A DNA stretch of 64,000 nucleotides, from positions 302,765 through 366,764 of the forward strand of contig JACKGS010000001.1 in the NCBI GenBank assembly GCA_020631865.1, in the 5' to 3' direction. This DNA is from Candidatus Nomurabacteria bacterium (GTDB lineage Bacteria; Patescibacteriota; Saccharimonadia; Saccharimonadales; UBA7683). Made by a program: the position numbers and the translations under genes. Below, piece after piece: positions 25,300 to 34,114 of the stretch. The notes under the pieces were generated by a model. It was not told the DNA's origin. It saw only the letters and a program-made list of their open reading frames with translations, and did not search any database. Within the stretch, counting starts at the first letter, position 1. Every line of letters starts with the position of its first letter.

Positions 25300-27248
25300 T
25301 TATTTAATTTTTCTATAACTAGCCACAAACCCCCTGGAGGGAGACATTGGTGATCTATATTTAGACGTATCCATGCCAGCCTTTAATCGAGTAGATGTCT
25401 GTTTGTCAACTTTTCCTGATGGTTTAATTAAGTGGGAAGCTTGGTACTTCTTGATTTTTGAAACAAAATTACTATCGTAGGTTCCAGTTATTTTGATGCT
25501 TGAATCTTCAATAATATTCATCATTGATTGTGCACTTTTAACACATTGTCCGTTATCACCTTTTTTAAGAACTGTGTTATCGTGACATTCTGGAATAACC
25601 ATTGCGTCTATAGCGTCTCCTTCAAGTTCGCTAATTTCTGCATACGTATCGTTAGCTATGTTAGATGGTCTATTGTCTTCGCTACTATTTTCATCATTAT
25701 CTAGAATCTTTTTTGCTTTAGTCTTAACAGAATCAGATATTACCTTACTGTATTGTGATTGTTGCTCCTCTTTACTGATAGATTTTGTCTGATCTGACGT
25801 TTTACTGGATTGGCTTTTTTTGTCTTGCATCTGGTCTTTTATGCGTTGGTTGTTTTTTATAATATCATCTGGATTGACACCAGTAATATATTCAGTACTT
25901 TTCTTACCTCGCTGTTCAATTTGTCTTGTACCGCCACAACTTGCTAATTCTTTATATTCATCTCTACAAAATATAAAGTCTCTAAAGTTATTCTTTTGAC
26001 ATTCCGTATCACTATTACTACATCCATTTAGCATAGGATTTTTTGCCACATCTCCCAATAGATCACTCAATGCCTCCTCGAGACTTCCTAATTCACCCCT
26101 ATCATATTTTCCTAAAGCTATCGTTACATCTGTTCCCGTTATAGGAGGGTATCCTGCTGCTCCAGCACACTCAAGCATTGTCCATGCACCAGCTATACCT
26201 CTTCTGTAATAATCCGCAGTCTTTACACATTTATCACTAGGTAAACTACTCAATATCATATCTGCAATCATCTTAAAAAATGTATCTTTATTTTTCTTGT
26301 CTATTGCTTCTTGACTACCTGGATTATTCGCAACCCTCTCTTCCTTATTTGTTGTAGCCACTGACGCTCCACGTGCCGCAATCTCTCTGAATATCTGCTC
26401 CCTAGTATACACTCCATCCTTTATTTGCTTAGCTTTGCCCTTAATATCTTCTGGCGTCGATATGTGTCCCCATAGCTGATGATATACTTTTGTTACAAAT
26501 TCTTCATCTGTAAGTCCGTTATAATCAGCTGCGACATAAGATCTTGCAGCGGCTTTTGAATATTCAGGTGTTGATTTCATCGCTGACACTAATTGATTAT
26601 AAGACATATCTTCATCCTTGGCTCTATCTATCCAGTCTGAAAGTTGACTAGATGATGGACTTGTACCAAATACTTGCTTAAAAGCAGTTTTGACCCTTCC
26701 GCTTATTTGATGCAATTTATCATCTTCAAGTCGAGCATTATTATCAAGTCCAGTAATCGGATCTTTGGCTGGCTGATTAATACTTGGCTTTGGAGATGCT
26801 GGGCTGCTTTGAGTCGCCGTAGTGCTTTTTGGCTTTGGATTACATCCACCCGCTGCAACAAATGCGGCAAATACACCATTTGCATCCTCGCCTTTATCGA
26901 GTCTTCCCTTCCAGTATTCCAAACCTCCTGCATCCGGTGCTCTACCATGACAAGTGCTATACCACTCAGTTACCTTAGCCGAACTTGTTGTAGCAGCATT
27001 ACTGGTGAATACTAGAAAACCACCTATCAGTGCAATTAAAACCACGACTGGTGCGACTCGACCAAAGTTTATGGTAGAGCTTTTAATAGTACCGCCACTT
27101 CCAGATGTAAATCTTCCGATTTCATCACGTCCGGGTCCAGCAGTTTTATTTTTCTTATTTGTTTTCGAAGATAATCGTGAAATTATTGGTACTTTTTTGT
27201 CTTGTTTACAGAACTAATGTCTACACTTTCGTCTGTATTGTTTTTCAT
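25300..27248 (-). CDS. secreted DUF4214-like and peptidoglycan-binding-like protein, needs a -1 frameshift
   Basis: The SD GGAG and ATG at 27248 open 21 codons, then a stop. A -1 shift at A-AAA-AAG (27198-27192) joins MKNNTDESVDISSVNKTKK to VPIISRLSSKTNKK and a membrane anchor VAPVVVLIALIGGFLVF. The outside part has two DUF4214-like stretches (WYSTCHGRAPDAGGLEYWKGRL and QVFGTSPSSSQLSDWIDRAK), a Cys-containing middle, and a C-terminal PG_binding_1-like unit (LKKGDNGQCVKSAQSMMN to VDKQTSTRLKAG). Total about 650 residues. Either programmed frameshifting or a missing A in the A-run explains the break. Role in wall attachment is inferred. Confidence 0.7.
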
Positions 27249-27308
27249 TTATTTATTCTCCGTAAATTATTATGAAACTTTTTAAATATTAACATAAGCA
27301 CTTCTAAT

Positions 27309-28457
27309 CTACAATACCATTGAGCCATTGTTCATTAGTTGAATTTCATCGGACTGAAGAGTGCTACTGTTATCACTATCTGAAATATCAACTGACACCT
27401 TCACTGTTACTATTTTGCCCGCAAGTAAATACTCTTGTGATCTTAATAAAAATAGTTTTTGTTGATTCTTGGGAACCTCATATAATACAGACAGCTTTGC
27501 TGATGCACCTGGGCTTAGTGGAATTGCCGACTTAACGCCTCCGTCAATATCAATATCTTCATTAATCCGACCGACTGGAGTGCCTGATTCATTAGTGAGC
27601 TGAAAGTTATTCTGTTCGATGGACTTAGAACGATTTTCGTCAATGTTTCCAATCAGTAAATTCACTTTAACCAACTTATTTTTTGTTGACACAAAGTCCG
27701 GGTCATCAAAATTACCTTCAACGCTAGTAACCATAATAATAAAACCGTCTGTATTTATTATCTGTTCTCCCACTACTCCAGCCAGTGACTCGTCTTTATA
27801 TACCGACTTTTTCAGCGTTAAGTCCAGTGTAGCCCCCTCTTCACTGCTATCGTTTTCTGAATCAGCTTCTGGTGTAATGTTCTGGAGGTTTGTATCTGAA
27901 GTATTTTTGCTCACAGCTTTAGTTGTTTTAGCCCCCTTATTGTATCCCGCCGAATATCCAACATAAGTCATTATGCTTATAGAAATAATAACGGAAAACA
28001 CTACAATAACAATTATTAAAGGACGCTTATTAGTCGACACAGGTGCCTGTCCTATATCCGCAAAAGGTTCGGCCAATATTGAGTATACATCTGTTGAGAT
28101 TGGAACCTTTTGAGTATCCTGCTGAGCAAAAGCATCAAAACTCGCCAATGAAGATTGCGCTACTGGTGCTTGTGTGGGCTGTGCATATTGTGGTGTAGGC
28201 CAAGGTGCATCCATAGAATTCGATGCCTGAAAATCTTGTCGTACGCCAGGATTATAATTACTGCTCGGTGACTGGGTTGATGCAGCATTAGTAGCAAAAC
28301 TCTGTGTCTGCTCTGGAGCTATATAGCCCTGAGGGGTGTAGGCATCTTGAGCGCTAGCCATTGGCACCTGCTGTTGGTATTGTTGCTGAGCAAAGCTGGC
28401 CGTCTGATCGGCAGGATAGCCCTGACCTGAAGCAAAAACACCGTTATTTTCATCCAT
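27309..28457 (-). CDS. membrane protein with DUF4352-like ectodomain
   Basis: 382 residues. A long Gln/Ala/Ser/Pro-rich cytoplasmic N-terminus (1-140), one membrane helix (RPLIIVIVVFSVIISISIMT), then an outside beta-domain of DUF4352 type (DGFIIMVTSVE..., NKLVKVNLLIGNIDENR, FQLTNESGTPVG, SVLYEVPKNQQKLFLL). The low-complexity N-terminus could bind partners. It lies 60 bp before the secreted protein at 27248 in the same direction and is probably transcribed with it. Confidence 0.7.
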   Translation of the reverse strand: MDENNGVFASGQGYPADQTASFAQQQYQQQVPMASAQDAYTPQGYIAPEQTQSFATNAASTQSPSSNYNPGVRQDFQASNSMDAPWPTPQYAQPTQAPVAQSSLASFDAFAQQDTQKVPISTDVYSILAEPFADIGQAPVSTNKRPLIIVIVVFSVIISISIMTYVGYSAGYNKGAKTTKAVSKNTSDTNLQNITPEADSENDSSEEGATLDLTLKKSVYKDESLAGVVGEQIINTDGFIIMVTSVEGNFDDPDFVSTKNKLVKVNLLIGNIDENRSKSIEQNNFQLTNESGTPVGRINEDIDIDGGVKSAIPLSPGASAKLSVLYEVPKNQQKLFLLRSQEYLLAGKIVTVKVSVDISDSDNSSTLQSDEIQLMNNGSMVL

Positions 28458-28537
28458 TCTACAATATAGTCCTATTTATTTGCTTATTGCTTATGATTAT
28501 ACCTCATAAGATTATCTCTCAACAATACATTGAATTA

Positions 28538-28566
28538 TTGCCATCATCTTATGAATCTGTTAATAT
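28538..28566 (+). promoter_or_regulatory. promoter of initiator tRNA
   Basis: TTGCCA, 17 nt, TAATAT, ending 31 bp before the tRNA. A good match to the housekeeping consensus. Confidence 0.65.
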
Positions 28567-28597
28567 TATTAGCGATGTGTGATTAATTCACAGATAT

Positions 28598-28672
28598 CGC
28601 GGGGTAGAGCAGTGGCAGCTCGTTTGGCTCATAACCAAAAGGTCGGAGGTTCGAGTCCTCCCCCCGCTACCA
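28598..28672 (+). tRNA. tRNA-fMet (CAU), initiator
   Basis: 75 nt with encoded CCA. Acceptor CGCGGGG / CCCCGCT leaves C1 opposite U72 unpaired, the initiator mark. D arm GAGC/GCTC, anticodon loop CTCATAA, T arm GGAGGTTCGAGTCCTCC. The anticodon stem is TTTGG/CCAAA, so only two of the three G-C pairs usual in initiators are present. Confidence 0.92.
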
Positions 28673-28681
28673 AGAAGTTTG

Positions 28682-28708
28682 GTTTCACGAATTACGTGAG
28701 ACTTTTTT
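28682..28708 (+). terminator. terminator of tRNA-fMet
   Basis: Stem GTTTCACG / CGTGAGAC with a 5-nt loop, followed by six T; it starts 9 nt after the tRNA. Confidence 0.88.
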
Positions 28709-28765
28709 AATCTTTAATTACCTAATTTTTGCAATAATTGAGATGCAGAACTTGAGTTTTATGGC

Positions 28766-29191
28766 TTACTGATTCTGGCCCGGAATGCTTTTACCATTCA
28801 AGAACTGACGCCAGGCCATTACATTGGCCCGCCAACCCGTGGCCACCTTTTGCGTTTCACCACTTACTTGTTTAACTGTAGGTGCCTGCTCCTTTGCACC
28901 ACTATTAGGTAAATACACCATGGTCTCGCCCGGTAGTGCTTTATTAAACTTCTCGCGAGCAGCTAACTCTAAATACCCGCTAGTCTTAAGGTATTCAATT
29001 TTATATCTTAAATTTTGATTCTCCAGCACCTTTAATTCAACTTCTGCGGAAAGTCTATTATACTTTTGTTGTAAGCTATAGTTTCTCTGCATAGCAGATA
29101 GTGTATTCAACCAATAACAAAAGCTACCACTAATGCACCAATTAGCAAAGCATCATTAAATGTGAGGTATTTTTTGTATCTTATTGATCAT
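28766..29191 (-). CDS. FtsB/DivIC-like septum protein, frame broken near the start
   Basis: The readable part from 29110 (TTG) has a coiled coil (YNRLSAEVELKVLENQNLRYKIEYLK) and the DivIC-type YLELAAREKFNKALPGETMVY. A membrane helix that should precede it (LTFNDALLIGALVVAFVIG) is present just upstream but in another frame, and an ATG at 29191 is in a third. One base less near 29174 and one more near 29112 would join them into about 140 residues. FtsB-type proteins need the helix, so I take 29191 as the original start. Confidence 0.6.
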
Positions 29192-29221
29192 TTTTATAAT
29201 ATTTTAGCACCTTAATTATAC

Positions 29222-29257
29222 AATAGCACTTCAAATAGTGCTATTTTCTGCTATAAT
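29222..29257 (+). promoter_or_regulatory. promoter of tRNA-Ile2-like gene with palindrome
   Basis: TTCAAA (29230-29235), 16 nt, TATAAT (29252-29257). A perfect inverted repeat AATAGCACT / AGTGCTATT (29222-29230, 29237-29245) overlaps the -35 region and could be an operator. Confidence 0.5.
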
Positions 29258-29309
29258 CACTACTGTTGCTGTTTCTACGGCAACTGTAATTTAAGAAATG
29301 AATTCTTGT

Positions 29310-29383
29310 GGAGGGTATAGCTCAGTGGTTAGAGCAGTCGGCTCATAACTGATTGGTCCTTGGTTCAAATCCAAGTACCACCA
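29310..29383 (+). tRNA. tRNA-Ile2-like (CAU), irregular acceptor
   Basis: D arm, anticodon arm and T arm closely follow tRNA-Ile2 (TAGCTCAGTGGTTAGAGCAG, CTCATAA, TTGGTC, TGGTTCAAATCCA). The acceptor 5' side GGAGGGTA has one base too many and an A-A mismatch against TACCACC. No CCA is encoded (A73 is followed by CGA). It is flanked by AATTCT-T-GTGG and CCAC-G-AGAATT, which extend the stem. With TilS present, a lysidine-modified AUA decoder is the likely identity. Confidence 0.75.
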
Positions 29384-29397
29384 CGAGAATTTATTTC

Positions 29398-29424
29398 TGC
29401 TCATGAGTAAACCGTGAGCATTTT
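29398..29424 (+). terminator. terminator after tRNA-Ile2-like gene
   Basis: TGCTCA / TGAGCA stem followed by TTTTCT, 15 nt after the tRNA. Confidence 0.7.
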
Positions 29425-29428
29425 CTAT

Positions 29429-29750
29429 CTATAAATAGTATCTAGGCTGATTTTCGATAGGTAGACGTGACATCATCCGATTATCTCGAACATCTTGTTC
29501 ATGCGTACGACCAGCGGCGGCAATGCGCCCAAGGGCTACGGCCTCACGACCTTTTGCTTGCCCGTTATTCTGCATCAAGTGTTGCACGGTCATTTTATCA
29601 TAAAAACCAGCATCCTTTAGCGTCTTTGTGCATGAGCCACACCTCTATCCAAGCGGTTGTACTCATTATATCAGCCACTTCTTCTGCTGAAATTTTTGGG
29701 TAGTAATCAGAACGAGGCTCGCGTTCAATATATTTTTAGGTTCTTGTCAT
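29429..29750 (-). pseudogene. broken small gene, unknown family
   Basis: From an ATG at 29750 the frame reads MTRT, then TAA, then YIEREPRSDYYPKISAEEVADIM...WLMHKDAK. An extra G near 29614 shifts it; dropping that base continues as DAGFYDKMTVQHLMQ...GREAVALGRIAAAGRTHEQD and ends at 29429. Both halves look coding. It is about 100 residues with one early stop and one frameshift. Family not recognised. Confidence 0.5.
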
Positions 29751-29799
29751 TACTTGGTGATTATATCATAGTTATTAATATAATGCAAATACCGCTCCT

Positions 29800-30909
29800 C
29801 TATTCCCAGCGGAAGACGCGGAAGGCTATGAAGTATATAACGAACGCCCAGGCTGCTAACATACCGAATTGCGGCAACAGATCGAATAATGTCTTGCCCT
29901 CTGTAATTATGAGTCGAGCAGAGTCAACTACTGGGGTCAATGGCAGAAACTCCGATACCGACTGCAACCACTCTGGCATCATAAAACGAGGGAAGAACGT
30001 TCCTGAAAGAAACATCATTGGAAATGTAACTAAATTCGCCAGAGGTGCGGCTTGATTTTCATTTTTAGCCCAACCGCCAACGGCTAGACCTACACCAAAA
30101 AGGACTGTAGTCCCAAGTATGACAAGCAACAATAAACTCAAATAATCTCCACGCATATTAAGGTCAAATACAAGCAGTGCAACAATAAACATCGTGGTGA
30201 CTGAAAGGATGCCTACAAAAATATTTGATAAAACATTACCCATAAAATATTGCCATACTTTTAGGGTAGTTGTGTGGTATCTGCGCAAAACACCTTTTTG
30301 TTTGAGTTTTGGAAACACATTTGTTGGCCCAAAAATACCTAAACTTAGTATCGAAAATCCAAGTAGTCCAGAAAAAATGAAATCAAACTGCCGTAGACCA
30401 GCAGTAGCAGTAGAGGTAGTTTTAACATTAAATGGCATCTCCGTACTTACAAACTTTGCATTTATACCTCTGAAGACACCGTCTAAAACGGCCGCCAGTG
30501 TCTGACCAGCCTGTTGATTGCTTTGATCGTATAAAACTTCGGCTTGACCGGTGGGATGTAATTTACCTGAATGAACAACACCAAAGTCTTCTAGTAGAAT
30601 TATCGTGGCATCAAGCTCACCTCTATTCATGCGCTCCTTAGCATCGTCTACATTTTTAATATCGGCCTTCACCTTAAATACGTCATTTTCATCTACTTGC
30701 TTAACAAAGCTATTTGCAAAATCACTTTTAGAATTATTAATCAGAGCCACATTGAAAGATACGTCACTTTCACGACCGAATATACCACCGAAAACAAATA
30801 AGAATATTAAAGGGAATACAAATGTGAAGAAAATTGCGACTTTATCGCGAAATAATCGACGAATATCTATTTTTGCAAACGTAATAACTGGTAATAATTT
30901 CTTCTGCAT
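29800..30909 (-). CDS. ABC-2 type exporter permease
   Basis: 369 residues with the ABC-2 layout: N-terminal helix (KVAIFFTFVFPLIFLFVFGG), a large outside loop (about 45-170), then five helices (FIFSGLLGFSILSLGIFG onward). It includes LANLVTFPMMFLSGTFFPRFMMPEWLQ, a typical re-entrant stretch. It sits 1 bp after its ATPase partner. The substrate is unknown; drug, lipid and polysaccharide export are all known for this family. Confidence 0.9.
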   Translation of the reverse strand: MQKKLLPVITFAKIDIRRLFRDKVAIFFTFVFPLIFLFVFGGIFGRESDVSFNVALINNSKSDFANSFVKQVDENDVFKVKADIKNVDDAKERMNRGELDATIILLEDFGVVHSGKLHPTGQAEVLYDQSNQQAGQTLAAVLDGVFRGINAKFVSTEMPFNVKTTSTATAGLRQFDFIFSGLLGFSILSLGIFGPTNVFPKLKQKGVLRRYHTTTLKVWQYFMGNVLSNIFVGILSVTTMFIVALLVFDLNMRGDYLSLLLLVILGTTVLFGVGLAVGGWAKNENQAAPLANLVTFPMMFLSGTFFPRFMMPEWLQSVSEFLPLTPVVDSARLIITEGKTLFDLLPQFGMLAAWAFVIYFIAFRVFRWE

Positions 30910-30910
30910 A

Positions 30911-31693
30911 TTAATCCCTCAAATCCTTGCCAGTTAAGTCTATAAAAACGTCTTCAAGATTAGCCTGTTCAACAATTTGCTCCTTTTGGAATCCACGCTT
31001 AAGCAAGGCTTTAATGAGATTTTTTGGAGTATCTAACGCAATAATTTTACCATTGTCCATAACTGCAATTCGATCACAAAGCAGCTCGGCTTCATCCATG
31101 TAGTGAGTTGTTAAAATAACGGTTACTCCACGATCCCGTACTTCTTTAACTAATCCCCATAAATTACGTCTTGCTTGTGGGTCAAGACCAGTAGTTGGCT
31201 CGTCTAGAAAGAACACCTTTGGACCATGAACCAAGGCTGCCGCAATTGAAAATCGTTGCCTTTGACCACCAGATAGATTTTCTACATAACTATTGGCCTT
31301 TTCTTCAAGCTGGACATCTTTTAAAAACTCCATGGCATCCACTTTTTCACCGTAAGCAGCAGAAAAGAATTCAATCAGTTCAACTAATTTTGTTTTTTCT
31401 TCAAAACTAGGCGTTTGTGGCTGTACGCCAATTAATGCCTTAATCTCTTCCGGCTTTTTTGCTATATCGATACCGCTTAAAGTAGCCCATCCGCCATCTA
31501 TAGGTCTGAGAGCCTCCAACATTTCAAGAGTAGTTGTTTTACCCGCTCCATTTGGACCCAAGATTCCAAAGATCTCACCTTTTTTAACCTCGAAACTTAT
31601 TCCATCTACAACATTCTTGCCATCGTAAGTTTTTACTAACTCGGATACTGATAAAATTGGCGCTTCTTTATTAGCAATAATATCTTTTGACAT
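30911..31693 (-). CDS. ABC exporter ATPase subunit
   Basis: 260 residues. Walker A GPNGAGKTT, Q-loop QPQTP, signature NLSGGQRQR, Walker B KVFFLDEPT, and H-loop TTHYMDEAE. This belongs to the DrrA/NatA-like ATPases paired with ABC-2 permeases. The permease begins 1 bp downstream, so the two form one operon. Confidence 0.95.
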   Translation of the reverse strand: MSKDIIANKEAPILSVSELVKTYDGKNVVDGISFEVKKGEIFGILGPNGAGKTTTLEMLEALRPIDGGWATLSGIDIAKKPEEIKALIGVQPQTPSFEEKTKLVELIEFFSAAYGEKVDAMEFLKDVQLEEKANSYVENLSGGQRQRFSIAAALVHGPKVFFLDEPTTGLDPQARRNLWGLVKEVRDRGVTVILTTHYMDEAELLCDRIAVMDNGKIIALDTPKNLIKALLKRGFQKEQIVEQANLEDVFIDLTGKDLRD

Positions 31694-31730
31694 TCTTCTA
31701 GCTTACTACTTTACATAAAGATTAATCAAT

Positions 31731-32339
31731 CTATTGCATGATAGCAGTATAAACAACCGTTGCCGAGTAGTTACCCGCTTGCTGAGATGATGTAGTTTTT
31801 ATACCGTACCAGACATTCGTTATCTCCCCACTAGGAGATCCAGTGATATTAGTCTTAATTGTCTCTGGAGATCCATTCAGAGAAACTGATGCGAATGTCA
31901 AAGAGCTAGAGGATTGATTTTGTATATTACTTGTTGGACCACTCCCAAATGAACCCAAATCATCAACCCTAAAACCCCACGTGTTATTTGAAAGCGTCTG
32001 TGGAGAAGCTGGAGTACCAGCAACGCCAGGAACAGTCAGCCATCCAGGAGCTATTAATGAACCGCCGAAAGGGTAGCCTAAATCAGATTCTAATGAAAGA
32101 ATGTAACCATCCGTACTATTAGTGGTCACCGTTACTTGGTCGTTATCTATGGTATAAACCCCAGATGCGGTTGGACTTGTGTTAAGAGATACCGGACTGC
32201 TTGTGGACATCGTTATGGTACAAGTTTGATTATAGGTACAGCTGCCGTACGTACCTAGGCCATATGGTGTTGCAAAAACAGACGGAATAATGACCGTCGA
32301 CAGCAGTATTGCAACCAAAGCCAATAACCCTCTTTTCAT
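31731..32339 (-). CDS. secreted WxL-like beta protein (family copy A)
   Basis: About 202 residues. Signal peptide (MKRGLLALVAILLSTVIIPSVFA), then TYGSCTYNQTC at the mature N-terminus. The body matches the proteins at 40053 and 40715: ITMSTSSPVSLN, TNSTDGYILSLESD, SNNTWGF, GSPETIKT, TNVWYGIK, and a final GNYSATVVYTA. I take M11 of the longer frame (32339) as start since it begins the signal peptide. The shared pattern suggests a surface beta-sandwich like WxL domains. Confidence 0.7.
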   Translation of the reverse strand: MKRGLLALVAILLSTVIIPSVFATPYGLGTYGSCTYNQTCTITMSTSSPVSLNTSPTASGVYTIDNDQVTVTTNSTDGYILSLESDLGYPFGGSLIAPGWLTVPGVAGTPASPQTLSNNTWGFRVDDLGSFGSGPTSNIQNQSSSSLTFASVSLNGSPETIKTNITGSPSGEITNVWYGIKTTSSQQAGNYSATVVYTAIMQ

Positions 32340-32397
32340 GATACCCAGAATAGCACGAATCACTATCAAAAAATATCATACTCATCTGTTAGCTATC

Positions 32398-32426
32398 TTG
32401 TATTAGAGAGATATTTTTAATATAAT
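32398..32426 (+). promoter_or_regulatory. promoter of the fibre/SGNH/CHAP operon
   Basis: TTGTAT, 17 nt, TATAAT, then GGAGG at 32442-32446 before the first gene. It is divergent from the secreted beta protein, so the two could be controlled together. Confidence 0.65.
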
Positions 32427-32458
32427 TAAACTAATGCTTATGGAGGACTTTAAGCAAT

Positions 32459-34102
32459 ATGCCTAGACTACCTATAGTCGGTGGAGATGATGGTGATTGG
32501 GGAGATTATCTCAACACCTTTTTAGAGGTATCTTTAGATAACACCAATGTTGATCAAAACCTAAGGGGTAGAATAAAGCCGGCTGCTCTTGATACCGCCG
32601 GTGCTGTAATGAATACCGATACAACTACAGCAGATATGCAATTTGTGGTTGATGAAGATAACATGGCAAGTGATTCAGCCACCAAAGTACCTACCCAGCA
32701 GAGTGTCAAGGCGTATGTAGATAACTCAGACTCAACCAAGGTTACTGGACCTGCAAGTGCTACAGATCGAGCTATCTCGGTTTTTGATGGTACCACCGGC
32801 AAATTAATAAAAAATACATCTATCACTACTAATTCTGGTGGTACAGAGCTTTATATACCGCCATCGGGCAGCCTTAGTCCCAATAACCATGGGCAGACTT
32901 TAAATCTACAGAGCATGCAATGGACCACGCATACATTAGACAGGCCACATATAAAAATGCTGACCAGTACGATATCACCCACAAATACAGGTACCTATAT
33001 TGGCGTAGAAATTGCGCCCAACATGAGTGGTACGCCAACATCAAACTGGACAGTACTGAAAGTTAATCCTGGATCTGATAATGGTGGAGCAACTAGATTG
33101 CTAGCAGACTTTGCTGTTGCAAGTTCTAGCAAACTCACCTTGAGTACTAAAGGAATAATGAGAAACAATGCGCCACTAACCGGTGCTATCAATACCTACA
33201 AAAATGTTGCATACACCAGAGATAGCTCAGCATCCAAGGTGGGTACCTTGAAAATTACGCTACCAAAGTCATGGACAAATGCAATGCTCAGGATGGATAT
33301 TAAAGGATTTGACTACACCTACATGGCCAGTAACTGGAATGCGACCATCTCAGGCTACACCTATTCGGCTGGATCATCCTGGTATAACTCTGGAGTTACC
33401 TTAAATGGAACTCCGCCGTTTACTTCCGTAAGGCTTGGTCATGACGGCACAAACTGCTGCATATTACTCGGGACTACCTCCACTACCTGGGCGTTTCCTC
33501 AAATCGAAATCTCAGATCTACAAGCAGGAAATGACCATACTGGATGGGACACGGGCTGGGATATGGCATTTATAACAGATGAAACTGGCATAACTATTTC
33601 TCCAACCCATGGTACACCTACTATAAAAAGGTCTGTTGTAAACACCAATATTAGCTCCACCAATAATGCTATTGTCTTATTTGATGGCACCACCGGGAAT
33701 TTAATTAAAGACTCGACTATTACAATTGATATAGATGGAGCACTTACTGCGAATTCTGACACAAAAATAGCCTCACAAAAAGCAGTTAAAACCTATGTTG
33801 ACAACTCAAGCGCTACCGCCTCGGACATAACGGTACAAACAGTCACAAGCAACTACACCATGCTTTCGAGTGACGATGTCGTACTGGCAAATGCCAGCTC
33901 CGGAAATGTTACAATAAGTATAGTTACGGCTACCAATCGAACCCGTCCGATATCAATTAAAAAAATTGACAGCAGTACCAATACGGTAATAGTGGATGGG
34001 TTTAGCTCTGAATTGATAGATGGCGGTGCTAGTGCAACGCTTGCCAACCAGTACGAAAGCATCACACTCGTATCAGACAATTCAAACTATTATATTACAT
34101 AG
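32459..34102 (+). CDS. phage-tail-fibre-like protein, operon gene 1
   Basis: 547 residues. The N-terminus MPRLPIVGG..GDWGDYLNTFL matches the protein at 5459. VVDEDNMASDSATKVPTQQ with SVKAYVDNS, and KIASQKAVKTYVDNS, are fibre repeats, and FDGTTGKLIKNTSI / FDGTTGNLIKDSTI repeat twice. The middle looks like a beta-rich sugar- or surface-binding part with a CC pair (GTNCCILLG). No signal peptide, so export must be by another route if it is on the surface. First of four coupled genes. Confidence 0.7.
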   Translation: MPRLPIVGGDDGDWGDYLNTFLEVSLDNTNVDQNLRGRIKPAALDTAGAVMNTDTTTADMQFVVDEDNMASDSATKVPTQQSVKAYVDNSDSTKVTGPASATDRAISVFDGTTGKLIKNTSITTNSGGTELYIPPSGSLSPNNHGQTLNLQSMQWTTHTLDRPHIKMLTSTISPTNTGTYIGVEIAPNMSGTPTSNWTVLKVNPGSDNGGATRLLADFAVASSSKLTLSTKGIMRNNAPLTGAINTYKNVAYTRDSSASKVGTLKITLPKSWTNAMLRMDIKGFDYTYMASNWNATISGYTYSAGSSWYNSGVTLNGTPPFTSVRLGHDGTNCCILLGTTSTTWAFPQIEISDLQAGNDHTGWDTGWDMAFITDETGITISPTHGTPTIKRSVVNTNISSTNNAIVLFDGTTGNLIKDSTITIDIDGALTANSDTKIASQKAVKTYVDNSSATASDITVQTVTSNYTMLSSDDVVLANASSGNVTISIVTATNRTRPISIKKIDSSTNTVIVDGFSSELIDGGASATLANQYESITLVSDNSNYYIT

Positions 34103-34114
34103 AAGGGAGACAAT

